Assembly: GCA_001683735.1 (NCBI GenBank)
Contig: LUGG01000052.1
Coordinates: 1 to 64,000 of the forward strand
From: Grifola frondosa
Lineage: Eukaryota > Basidiomycota > Agaricomycetes > Polyporales > Grifolaceae
DNA length: 64,000 nucleotides
Direction: 5' to 3'
The position numbers and the translations under genes were made by a program. The notes below the pieces were generated by a model. The model saw only the letters and a list, made by a program, of their open reading frames with translations. It was not told where the DNA came from and did no database searches. Shown piece after piece: positions 35,650 to 45,034 of this stretch. Positions within the stretch are counted from its first letter, which is position 1; every line of letters starts with the position of its first letter.

Positions 35650-36580
35650 TGAGGAGAGACTGAAGGTGGATGTCGAGGACGCTCGCGCGTGTACATCTTC
35701 GTAAGTGCCCACTCTTGTACTGTGTCCCTCGCGCCACCTGCCCGCGTCCACGTCTATGCCCTGCATCTGCGCTCGCATCCCTCGCGCCCGCGCTCCACAC
35801 TCGCCCGCGTCCCGCAGTATGCCCGTCGCGCCCGCCTCTTACCTGCGCTCGCGTCTGCGTCCCTCGCCCACCTCCCTTACACCTCTCACCCAATCTCCAC
35901 ACCTGTGTCACATCCCTTCCTGCGTCCTGCCGCACCCGCACGCTCCCTCGCCGTGCCTACGTACTCGCGTTGGCCGCCGCATCCACACCCGTGCGCGGCC
36001 CGCACAACTCGCCGATAGATACACACGCGGACGCGCCGATGGACGACCCCGACGAAGCAGGGCATCACCCGATGCCACACCTGGTGCCGTGAGGGGAAGT
36101 ACACACGGGAGGTTAAAGAGGCATGACGGCAGGTACGTAAAGTATTTCCTTCATGTCCGCCCCCATTCAGCACCCCTCGCCACGCCTACGACCGCCTTCT
36201 TTCGTGCCCGCGCCCCGGTATCTGCGCTCGTGCACCTTCTCGCCCGCCTCCTCTCATGCCCATCGCCGAGTGACACTCGCAGCGTGTGCCCGTTGCTGCG
36301 GCTGTGCACTCTGCGCTCGCGCACACCACACCCTCGCGCTCGCATGTCTGTCCTCGCTGTCACACCCACACACTCGCCCTTACCACCACCCCACACCGCA
36401 CCCGCACGCAACAATGCCAACGTCTCACATACGCACGAAACCGAGCACTGGATCGGGCGCGCCCTGGTCGTCGGACGCGGCCAACTCGTTGCTTGCTGTG
36501 CCTGCATCCGACCCCTCTCCCTCGTCCTTTTCCCGCGATACGACTCCGCGCGGTGCTTCCTCTCGTCCTGAACGCGCATC
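35650..36580. other. C-rich, strand-asymmetric low-complexity DNA, no gene assigned
   Basis: The plus strand is very rich in C and T (words such as CTCGCGCCCGC and CGCTCGC recur) and poor in A. Long frames on both strands are open mainly because stop codons are rare in such sequence, and they give Arg/Pro/Ala/Ser-rich products with no domain. Confidence 0.5.
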
Positions 36581-36589
36581 CTCGCGCTA

Positions 36590-36905
36590 CCCGTGGTGCC
36601 CGACGGCGTCGAGTTTCAGGGGTGTCTTGTGCTCGCGCGGCGTCCCGAGTGGATCGGCGAGGTGCGTTGTTCCCCTGTATGCGCATTCTGCTAATGGCAC
36701 GCAGGTTGCGGTGCCGTCGCAGGGGGATGCGGAGGAGTACCAGAACCTTCACGCAACGGTGAACAAGCTCGTGGGGCGCGTCGATGGGCGGTTTGGAACG
36801 GTGGACTTCGTGCGCGTTCGACGAGCTGTGTACGCTGTACGCTGTGAGCGACGCGTGCCTCGTGAACAGCGTGCGCGACGGCATGAACCTCGTGAGTTCC
36901 CCCAT
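36590..36905 (+). pseudogene. Fragment of trehalose-6-phosphate synthase (glycosyltransferase family 20)
   Basis: Two frames together give the GT20 core. 36700-36810 reads VAVPSQGDAEEYQNLHATVN and KLVGRVDGRFGTVDFV, and 36817-36900 reads AFDELCTLYAVSDACLVNSV followed by RDGMNLVS. These match the family's VPSR..EYQ..HKLVGRING..GT and the FDEL..LY..AD.CLV.S.RDGMNLV signatures. About ten codons (the HFLYRSV segment expected between them) are missing, and the rest of the ~500-residue enzyme is absent. Upstream, EFQGCLVLARRPEWIGEV may be a degraded flanking piece. This is a relic, not a working enzyme. Confidence 0.8.
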
Positions 36906-36928
36906 CATCCGGCCTGATGACACCAGAA

Positions 36929-37340
36929 ATGGTACAGTATACAGAACCTGTCTCGGAGGGCGAAGAGGACGAGGAGATGGACCTTGCGCCAGGTACGTCT
37001 TTCGACTTATCTTCGCGTGCCAATTCTAACGGCGGGTGTTATAGCGAGAGATGAGGTGAAGCGCACGGGCCTAAGAGGTGCTGACGTCGCCGCGGCCATT
37101 GCGTTCCGAGAGAAAGCACTTAAGGAGCGAGAAGCTGAGGAGCGTCCCCTGCAAGAACCCGATGCAGGTGAGGACGCGGACGTCGAGACCGACGAGGAAG
37201 GGGACGAGCGCACGCCGTTCCTGAAGGGCCGCAGGCCATCGGGTATGACGAAGGCGGACGCCGCGCAGTCGCGACGCTGTCTATCGACCCGCTCGCACCA
37301 TCATCCGCGTTCGACGAGACGCTGCGCGACCACGGGCTTT
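36929..37340 (+). CDS. Acidic charged exon pair of unknown function, possibly 5' part of a chimeric gene
   Basis: From ATG at 36929 the frame reads MVQYTEPVSEGEEDEEMDLA. A normal 57-bp intron (gtacgt..atag, 36994-37044) follows. The next exon reads RDEVKRTGLRGADVAAAIAF and FREKALKEREAEERPLQEPD, then an Asp/Glu-rich stretch and DERTPFLKGRRPSG; a neighbouring frame continues VATLSIDPLAPSSAFDETLR. I do not recognise the family. It lies directly between the GT20 fragment and the secreted-protein gene, so it may be a remnant of a third gene. Confidence 0.4.
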
Positions 37341-38323
37341 GAGAACAACAGCCAGGATCAGCCCACTGCTGGCCAGGTCGCGTCCCTGACCTCCAGCAAC
37401 AACTTCATCAACTTCTGCCTCACCGTTCCCCAGCTCCCCATTACGAACGGTCAGCAGATCATGACTGGCTCATGCAACCCGCACCTATGGATGTCATCGC
37501 GGCCCAGACGAACATGCCCTCGAGCAAGTGCGTGTTCCCTACGAACGGCGGCACGGTCGCGCCGAACACGAACTTTACCATTCAGATGGCGGTCTCACAC
37601 CTCAATACCGGCAACTTCGTGAATGCGGATGAGATCTTCTTCGCCGCGCCCCAGGTCGTCGATTCTGCGGGGGACATCACGGGCAATCGCACGTCGTCAT
37701 CGAGCAGCTCTCCGCGCTCGACCAGACGACCATGACGGACCCCACCAAGTCCGCATTCTTCAAGGGTCTGAACGATCCTGCGCAGAATGGCATCCTCTCC
37801 GCGACTGTTGCGGGCGGCCTCCCGCGGGCGCGTACCGTCTCGCGTCGATCAACACTGCGGCTAACCACCAGCCTGCCGCGTTGCGGTCGCCCAGCACGGA
37901 TCGCTCGATGACAGTGCGTCATTCATTGAATCTAGATAGCTGGCTGCTAACGTTCATCCTCTATCTACCCTATTCTGTGATGACATTGTCAATTTTCAGT
38001 GGTCTACGTAAGTCACTTTGTGTCTAGTGCCCGCTCATCCATACTGATCACTGTATACAGTTCACCGTCGCAGACGCTGCTACTGCTGTGCCCCCTGCCT
38101 CCTCGTCCACCACCGCGCCACTACCGCCACCGCCGCAAGCTCCGCTGCATCAAGCACCGCAACAGTTGTGATTAAGGGCACGAACACCGGCAAGCAGGCC
38201 GGCGTGCAGGGCGGATTCACGGGCCAGAACCAGGCGAAGGGCGGGAACAACGCCGCCGCGCCCAGCCAGAAGGTGGCTCCGGGATTTGGTGCAGCGGGCT
38301 TCAAGAACCCGCGCGCGTTCTGA
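37337..38323 (+). CDS. Secreted-type basidiomycete protein, unnamed family, frame errors at homopolymers
   Basis: The body reads ENNSQDQPTAGQVASLTSSN, NFINFCLTVPQLPITNGQQI and IAAQTNMPSSKCVFPTNGGT. It continues NTNFTIQMAVSHLNTGNFVN, then SHVVIEQLSALDQTT and LASINTAANHQPA. This is a family of extracellular-looking basidiomycete proteins of unknown function that I recognise by pattern. Frame changes occur at CCC 37478-37480, GGG 37681-37683 and CCC 37821-37823; adding one base at each restores the conserved reading. Near the end an 8-nt exon joins LDDMVYFTV. The C-terminal tail is Ser/Pro/Ala-rich, then Gly/Asn/Gln-rich (GKQAGVQGGFTGQNQAKGGN), with stop at 38321-38323. A signal peptide is not seen, so the true 5' end may be missing. 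Confidence 0.6.
38000..38007 (+). other. 8-nt microexon (TGGTCTAC)
   Basis: Exon GAT GAC A ends at 37913 and is followed by GTGCGT. The intron ends ..ATTTTCAG at 37999. TGGTCTAC is then followed by GTAAGT, and the next acceptor TATACAG ends at 38060 before TTCACCGTC. Joining gives DDMVYFTV, the conserved motif of this protein family, in one frame. Confidence 0.8.
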
Positions 38324-39792
38324 GTGGGTGATGTGGTCTGGGAGCAGTCGCTTGAGAGATGCTGTGCATTGCGATGATTCGTTCTATTGTAAAATTGCTG
38401 TTTTTTGTGTTTCTTGTCTTCTTTAGACGAGCGCGACTCTGGCGAGATGGGTAGCATCTTTGAATAAACACCAGGATTGGGTTTCTTGGGATTACTGGTG
38501 TGCTCTCATGTGTGTGTTTGCCTTGAGCTTGTTAGACCGGGAAGGTTGCTCGACATTTCAAGGAGAGGTTATGAATTGAGGTGCTGATGAAGACTTCCGA
38601 TCAATGCAGAACTAATAACACAAATATTTGGAGACGCCTTTATGGAACCTGCGCAAGGTTCTTCGACTATTGCTTCTCTTGCTACTTAGAACATATCATA
38701 CATTCCATAATCCTGCATCCTATGGATTTGGGAACCTCACGAGGTGTTTGCCTTCCGACCTCTCGACGTCTCAACAAGAATTGACAAACACATTTAATCG
38801 ATAATTATTGCCAGTACACGTACATCCAGAGTAGTGGGGGAGACGGCTTAATATATGGACATAACTTATGTATGAAACAGCCAATTCTGTATTGGCAGCA
38901 ACGGCGCTCCCATGCGCCCGCAGCACAGGGAGACCTCGACGGTCATCATCGCGTGCCTCAGTGGTGCATCTCCCATAGGCATCTTTGCGACTGCATTGCA
39001 CTCCGGCGGTCACAATGGACACGGAGACGCGGGCGGAGAACCGCTGCAAGCTCTTCAGGTGCGCCCCTGTCTCTTTCCTCCTCTTCCCTTGCATGTGTGC
39101 TGATGACTAGCAAGTGTGCAGTCATGAACAAGTGTCCAGGCCATGCCCTTCCTCACACTCCTCCTCATCCTCCTCTTCTGCCCTCTTTTTTTGGCTTATT
39201 TTACTTTTTTCAGCTATTTCAGGCAGAAAAGTGGAATTGGAGATTTCCTGATGCACCACGGAGTGGATGCAACATATTGAGCAAAGACAGGGAGGAGAAC
39301 AAGGAGGGTGGAAAGAGAGTGAGAGAACTTCATGGCTGCGTAAAGGTAGATGACACGGGGAAGCAAGCTTCAATGAATGTAAAAAAGCTGATGGCGAGGT
39401 TGTTCCTTACAAGATGGCTGCCATCATATTGTCAGCATGGGTCATAGCCACCTTGCTGGTCAAACCTTATCCCCCTCACCTCTGACTGGAATTCTGCTTT
39501 TGGAGTCTCTGAATTGTCATAGGCCATAATTTAGGCTCTGCATGAAAGTGCATGGGCTTGCAGAGAGTGCTGTGGCATTTGTGTGTGAACCTATAAGGTC
39601 CACATTTCCAACTTTAAGAATATGCAATTAGTTTACTACTCCTAAGAGCATCTATGACATTGAAACAGAAATTCAACAATATTCAATGATCAGACTACAA
39701 ACTAACCCTGGCCAACCGTTGTCAGGAAGATCACGTGATAATTTCTGTCTGCATTCAAAATTGAAAATAAACTACGTTGAATTTTTACCATT
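38324..39792. other. Intergenic, no gene recognised
   Basis: Short unconvincing frames only. 39150-39370 is purine/pyrimidine-biased (CTCCTCCTCATCC and its like) and AT-richer sequence follows; it looks like old repeat DNA without recognisable ends. Confidence 0.4.
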
Positions 39793-40808
39793 ATGTCTTC
39801 CCTTAACTCAGACATCCTCCGAGAGATTATTGCTCAGCTTGATGTATCTTGGACCAAACAGAAGGAGCTGTCTCATGATAATGCTCACACTGAATATTTT
39901 CACTGGCTTCTAAGTTTGAGAACCATCAGTCCCGCCTTCTGCAATACGTACCTTCCACGACTCCCCCTATAGCCATACGGCTCGACAGTCTAGAGACAGC
40001 CACTCAATTATTCACAGATGTCATACACTATGAAAAAATGGGCTGCAAATGCTCTTCAGGGGAAGATATAAACCCTCACATCCATCACGACTTTCTAAAT
40101 ATCTATCTGCTGGAAGTCGATTTTCCGGAGGATGATAATGGTCCAGAGTTATGGAAACTTGCACGAAAGGCAGTGAAATACATGACACAGCTGGTGGAGC
40201 TCAATGTCATTGTGGATCGTCAAGCACAACAAACAGTGCTAAGAAGAATCGGACAGTGGTGGGAGAGGCGCTGTCCAATAGAGAAACTGAGACTTATAGA
40301 TCAACGTTCAGAGCCTAGGGTGAGTAACATTATTATAATAAGAATACCTGCTTATGATTTATTTCACCAGCTATCTCTGATACAAGAACAGAGACCATGG
40401 GACAACTATCAATCCTTCGCATTCGACCTCCTATTCTTTCCCAACATTCATATCCTTTTCATCAAATCTCCTGTCTTCCCTTTTCCTATCCCCCAACATT
40501 TGCCCGCCATGACCTTAAACAACCTCTACGAGTTTAAAGCTTATGTGCTCGACAATCCATATGACTTCGAAGACGATGAATACAATATGGCGGATTTTCT
40601 TTTCAATGAAGTCTCAGCCTTATCGGACATTTACATGGAGTATTTTAATTGGTCTATTATGACTACTGAAGAAATCTTGTATGATGCCATTGAAGTCAGA
40701 TGCATACATGGGAAGCGGAGATCAACGGAAAAGTGGGGATTAGAAAGTTATATTGAGGTGGACAAGGAAAATAAGATATTAGCTGGGGCGATGACAATTA
40801 ATTACTAG
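39793..40808 (+). CDS. F-box-like protein, one-base frameshift
   Basis: The start ATG at 39793 gives MSSLNSDILREIIAQLDVSW, the usual opening of basidiomycete F-box-like proteins (a short helix of the form LPxExLxEIL). SLRTISPAFCNTYLPRL follows. At CCCCC 39963-39967 the frame breaks; one extra C would give a continuous reading into IRLDSLETATQLFTDVIHYE. The long 3' block (40038-40808) reads MTQLVELNVIVDRQ and LYEFKAYVLDNPYDFEDDE, as in the irregular leucine-rich tails of these proteins. It ends at a stop at 40806-40808 and has no introns. F-box proteins link substrates to SCF ubiquitin ligases; the substrate is unknown, and this family is very large in Agaricomycetes. Confidence 0.6.
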
Positions 40809-41500
40809 GATATTGATAATATATTACTTGTAATCCAGGCCTACAAATGAACTCGGTATTAATTACTTCATCTTTGTACACATTCTCAAGCTTATAAAGA
40901 TTGCTAAACATATTGATTCAACCTGAGCATTCACGTCAACAATCTATAATGTAACTCTACCATTACTTATTTGGAATGTATAAGAGATGGATTGATAATC
41001 AACAGTGCAGATGACAAGTTTGCATGCTTCATACAAACAGACGCTCAATCTCCTGCCTTTTTGGGATATGTCAGATTTACAATCACATATGTTTTTGTCC
41101 TTCCGCAACATATGTCATAGCATCACACTGACTTCCAAAAACATTGATCATATGTTTTATGTCATGTTTTATCATCTGGAACATTTGTTTTGCGATTAGA
41201 GGCATGACAAAGATCACGTGCATCTGACATATGTTTTATCTCTGTATGTTTTTCTCAGCCACCCGATAAGAAAAGTAAGAACCTCACATACAAAATTTTC
41301 TAAGTGAGTAAGAACAGAGTTGTTACCTGGTTGTATTGGATCGTAACCCTAACCTAGACATTTTGTTCCCACGGATACAAAATTTTCTATTGAAAAAACT
41401 TTCCCACGGCTTTTGCGATGAAAAGTGCTTACAAGATTTGGCTGGGGACCTCGCCTATAATAACGATTAATTCGTTCCTCATCAATCGTAACCACGTATC
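40809..41500. other. AT-rich intergenic DNA with CATATGTTTTAT-type repeats
   Basis: Between 41080 and 41265 the word CATATGT(TTT) occurs five times, in part inverted, ending in TTTTTCTCAGCCACCC. The same vocabulary is found in the inner part of the foldback element arms, so this may be a degraded relative. No gene. Confidence 0.4.
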
Positions 41501-41512
41501 TCTTTTCTTCTT

Positions 41513-42659
41513 CATGATCGCAGTCAGTACAGGCAGCCAAAATATGGCAACCATATTGGTTGGACGAGGTATTGGAGGAATCGGAGCAGCCGGATTATTA
41601 GTAGTAAGATGCCTACCTGATGTCGATTTACAATTAATTACTAAGCACCATTCTCTCATGTTTTCCGAATCATTTCAGAGGACACTAGATTGTTAATGAA
41701 AACAAATTGGCAACATGCTGGCTTTTCTTCCCATTCGCCGTCGGATACTGCGTGGGGCCGGTTATTGGTGCTTTAACCTCGGTCTCCTTTTGCTGCATTT
41801 CTGCCATAACGTACGTCGTCTCATTTCTAAGACGCTCATCAACTAATGTCATCGTCAGCCTTCCTTGCTGTATGATAGCAATGGTGTTGGCATTTGTTAT
41901 TCTCAAGAGTAGAACAAAGGGCGCTCAGCCACGTCTTGGTATTCACAGCTCGGGAATATCGCCTTTGACAGCAATACGATGCGGCTATCTTCAAAATCTC
42001 GTCCTCTCTGTTTCGTGTGGAACCTATGATCCCCCAGGGCTATTCAAGTCTCTCAACCTATGCATCGTCCAATTTGCCATCGTCGTTTCGGGCACAGTCA
42101 TGCTTGTCATGTTTTACTTCGTGGCTATACTCATGACAGCTGTGACTGCATTATTGCCTACACAGGCGAGCGTACAGCTAATTTACTTTGCCCCGGGGCT
42201 GGCGAGTATGTGAGGAAAGCGTCATAGATATACCAGTCATGTTATGTTTTCAGGGAGCCGGATCTCTTATGGGAAATCACCATGCTCAAGATCCTGCGAT
42301 AGGTGGATGTCCTTATCAGTGCCGACTTACACAACTGATTATCTGCTTCAACCCCCGCAGATGCCGCGTCGCTCGCGACCGATCTCGCAACGTGGATCAC
42401 CTCCATCCAGAGCATCAGTGCGCTCCCGCCCGAGGTGCAGTCGCTTGTGCCCGAAGCATTCCGCGACGGCTCGCGCTGGAGCTTCATCTCGCTCATCCCA
42501 TGGTCTAGTGTGGCGTTTATCGGCACGCTGTTCTTGTCTAATATTAGGGATACCGATCGTGAAGCGCGGGAGCGCCAGGCGGCCCTTCCGCTTCTGAGCT
42601 ACGCAAGAGTGCTGATGAAGAGACATCGAAGCTCGAATCAGAGGCCATTGTCGTTCTAG
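41513..42659 (+). pseudogene. MFS drug:H+ antiporter-2 type transporter, broken
   Basis: These transporters export toxic compounds with proton exchange and normally have 14 membrane helices over ~550 residues. Recognisable parts: MATILVGRGIGGIGAAGLLV (the GRGIxGIGAAG helix), FPFAVGYCVGPVIGALTS (motif C-like GxxxGPxxGG region), MIAMVLAFVILKSRTKG, and TQASVQLIYFAPGLAS. The C-terminal SLATDLATWITSIQSIS leads to EAFRDGSRWSFISLIPWSS, and the frame ends at a stop at 42657-42659. The N-terminal helices and the central region are missing or scrambled: only one piece joins 41707-42213, and frames change at about 41700 and 42340. It is a decayed or severely mis-assembled copy. Confidence 0.65.
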
Positions 42660-43027
42660 GAGAGACTCGTGAGGTATGCGCACGCATCCTGCCCGAGCTC
42701 TATGCAGTATTTGCTTGGATTTCTACAAGATGCCCTCTCGCGCACAACTCTCATGGATGGGTTCCTTGTGCGTCGTAGCATGTAGACGTAGTTTCTGAGA
42801 TCTATGAAAAACACAATTACGATGTATTTAGACGCGCACCCCGTCCTTGGTTGTTGAATTTTGGAATATGTTGATATTGTAAGAGTACTATCGGGTCGCT
42901 CGACTTTATATACTGAGATGGCCATGTTTGCATTTTACTGGAAGGACACTGTGATATTCAATTCACATCGAACACATCAAGGAACTATCTACAGGTACAA
43001 TTAATAGCCCTTCGCCCCTATACTATC
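42660..43027. other. Intergenic, no gene seen
   Basis: Separates the convergent transporter remnant and the following minus-strand gene. No motif. Confidence 0.5.
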
Positions 43028-43990
43028 TTAGATCTTCAACTTGTCTGAAGCCTCAATCACCCTGAGGGCCATAGCCGCCATGTAGCCATGACTACCAAGC
43101 TTCATTGTCATACTTAGTGATCCATCCAATCTCCCATCCTCCATCGCACTGCAGGGGAAGGAGCATTCGCATGTCTTGCTCGTCCCTAATACCTACACTG
43201 ACGCACGTCAGGATGTGCATCGCGAGTCTGAGAGGGTCTGCCGCAGATCCAACCAGCTCCAGTATGCGTTCGTTCAGCAGGTCTTCGAGGAGCCCGTGCA
43301 GATGCGCGTCGTCGAAGGTACGAAGGAGGCGCTCACGAAGTAGAGAAAACTCCCCGTGAAATAGTATCGCGTGCCCTCGTCGAGATATGCACTATTCAGG
43401 AGGACTTCGTGCACCCAGGCAAGTGCACCTAGGAGCTGTGCGCCTCGGCCGTGGGTATAGAAGAGATGGACGTTCGTACAGACGACTGCGCAGAGGTGGG
43501 GAAGATTTGGGTCGAAGTATGTCTAGAACACATGTCAGGACAGACGTCGCTGGCACACAGTGACAGCCACCCACCCACGGGAGGCCATCATCGTTGAGAT
43601 TATTGAGAATTTCCTCCATTGAAGAGTACACGCGCTCATTGGAGGCTTCGTACAAACAAACTAGGGCATGTTGTATCAAGCTTGTTCAGAAGATAGTCAT
43701 TCTGTGTCGGATCTTTCCTTCAATATCAATAAGGTGACTAGCACGTCCCAAGCAAATAGCGTCGTACCTTGAAAATAGTTCCGGTGAAGTTCCAGTGACG
43801 GCGAGGCGCTTCAGACGATACAAGACTCCTGCACAGTGGCTGTATCAGGCATGCAATTCACCCTGGTGAAGATACGTACATATCTGTCATTGGTGATCTC
43901 TAGGAGTATCATCCGACCGAAATTCTCCGTCGACTTCACGCCATTATCGACCTTAGAAAGATGATGGCCGGCATTCTGACAGAGATAATC
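43028..43990 (-). CDS. Unnamed conserved-looking basidiomycete protein, partial, frame errors
   Basis: From high to low coordinates: GHHLSKVDNGVKSTENFGRM and LLEITNDR; then GVLYRLKRLAVTGTSPELFS before an intron; then LVCLYEASNERVYSSMEE and NNLNDDGLPWVG before an intron; then HLCAVVCTNVHLFYTHGRGA and LAWVHEVLLNSAYLDEGTRY. A last piece reads KLGSHGYMAAMALRVIEASD with stop at 43028. The blocks lie in different frames in places, but the order is consistent with one gene. I have a pattern memory of a helical-repeat-like basidiomycete family but cannot name it or its activity. The 5' end is not identified. Confidence 0.45.
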
Positions 43991-44410
43991 CTAGCCTGGC
44001 TTGATGGGACGGATATGTGGAGCCGCGTTCTATGGAGAGCGTGCGCTATGAAAAACGCTAGTGGTGGTGGTGGCAAGGATGGGGGCAGGTGGACCGTCAA
44101 AAGGACGGGGAATGCGAAAGGTGTGTGACTCACGGTTTTGATATCTCTTCGTGGCTGTCGTACGGGTTCTGTGTGGTGGGTTTCGAGACCTGTCAGAAAA
44201 TTTGCTTTGAGGATTCCTGCATCACTCACCGATGTATGAGTTGAGGAGGAGGAGGTTGTACTTCCGACAGCCACAAGTACGATTAGTAAGTAAAGCGCGC
44301 GGAGCAAGCGCTCATGCAAGCGCTCGGCACATTCGGCAAAGTTTAATGCCATATTATTGTTCGAACGCGTCCGTCATAAAATCCTGCCTGAATCACTGGT
44401 ACGATTCGAA
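43991..44410. other. No supportable gene
   Basis: A single minus-strand frame of 138 codons is open, but its product is Ser/Thr/Pro-rich with no motif. It may hold the 5' exons of the preceding gene. Confidence 0.35.
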
Positions 44411-44444
44411 CACGAATCGTGTTCGGAATCGAACACGATTCGTG
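44411..44444. repeat. Perfect 15-bp inverted repeat with a 4-bp loop
   Basis: CACGAATCGTGTTCG, then GAAT, then the exact reverse complement. A related CGATTCGAACACG lies just before it. It sits at the left edge of an AT-rich segment. Confidence 0.95.
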
Positions 44445-44948
44445 CCGTGAGATTCCTGTCACAGGTCACGAGCAGAAAACATTCAAAATGCTTTTGCGGA
44501 AAACATTGCAATACATTCCCGATGTTTTCCGAATAGTTTCCTAATTTTTCCGAAAGTAACATTTGAAATAATGTTTTAAACATTTTCAAAATTGTTCGTC
44601 GGCAAATTATAATGATTCCATTTTGAATATGATCAAAAGGAACATTTAGTTGACATCAAAGATTTATTTCATGTGGTTATATCAAAACTATTCAGGATGT
44701 ATACAGAATAAAATCAAAAAAATTCGCGTGGAAATATTGCATGATGTGGTTCAAAATAATTTCATATAGAAACATTTAATGAACATATTCAATATTTTCA
44801 GTATGTTTCCTCCGTTCCCACTGTGAACCCATTTCCAAAAAAAAAACTATATTAAATGTTTGTATCGATTTCATGTTGGTAACATTTAATCTAAGTTCAC
44901 AATAATATCATAATGTTCCCAGGGGAAACATCGCTAGTTCCCCACAGT
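44445..44948. repeat. AT-rich repeat DNA with recurrent AACATTT/TGTTTCC words, possible mobile element
   Basis: The segment repeats words such as AAACATT, GGAAAC and TGTTTTCC in both orientations, has no coding capacity, and is bounded by the 15-bp palindrome on one side and the dispersed repeat on the other. The abrupt change in composition inside the 3' end of a gene suggests an insertion. No terminal repeats with target duplication could be confirmed. Confidence 0.4.
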
Positions 44949-45034
44949 GAATACTACCAACGACGCCTGCTGCAAACTCTTCCCAGCTTTCCCACGGTCA
45001 CGCACTTCACGCCGCTCGCCACAACCAATCCAAA
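44949..45034 (-). repeat. Copy of an ~86-bp dispersed repeat, truncating the DUF2235 gene
   Basis: Reverse complement of 25265-25352 with roughly ten differences by eye, several of them C/T or G/A. The DUF2235 reading frame departs from the family pattern exactly where the repeat starts (after EDEEDKMLA). Confidence 0.75.

Noticed and set aside
35705..36571. 288-codon plus-strand protein
   Set aside because: Open only because the sequence is C-rich and stop-poor; the product is low-complexity and the opposite strand is equally open.
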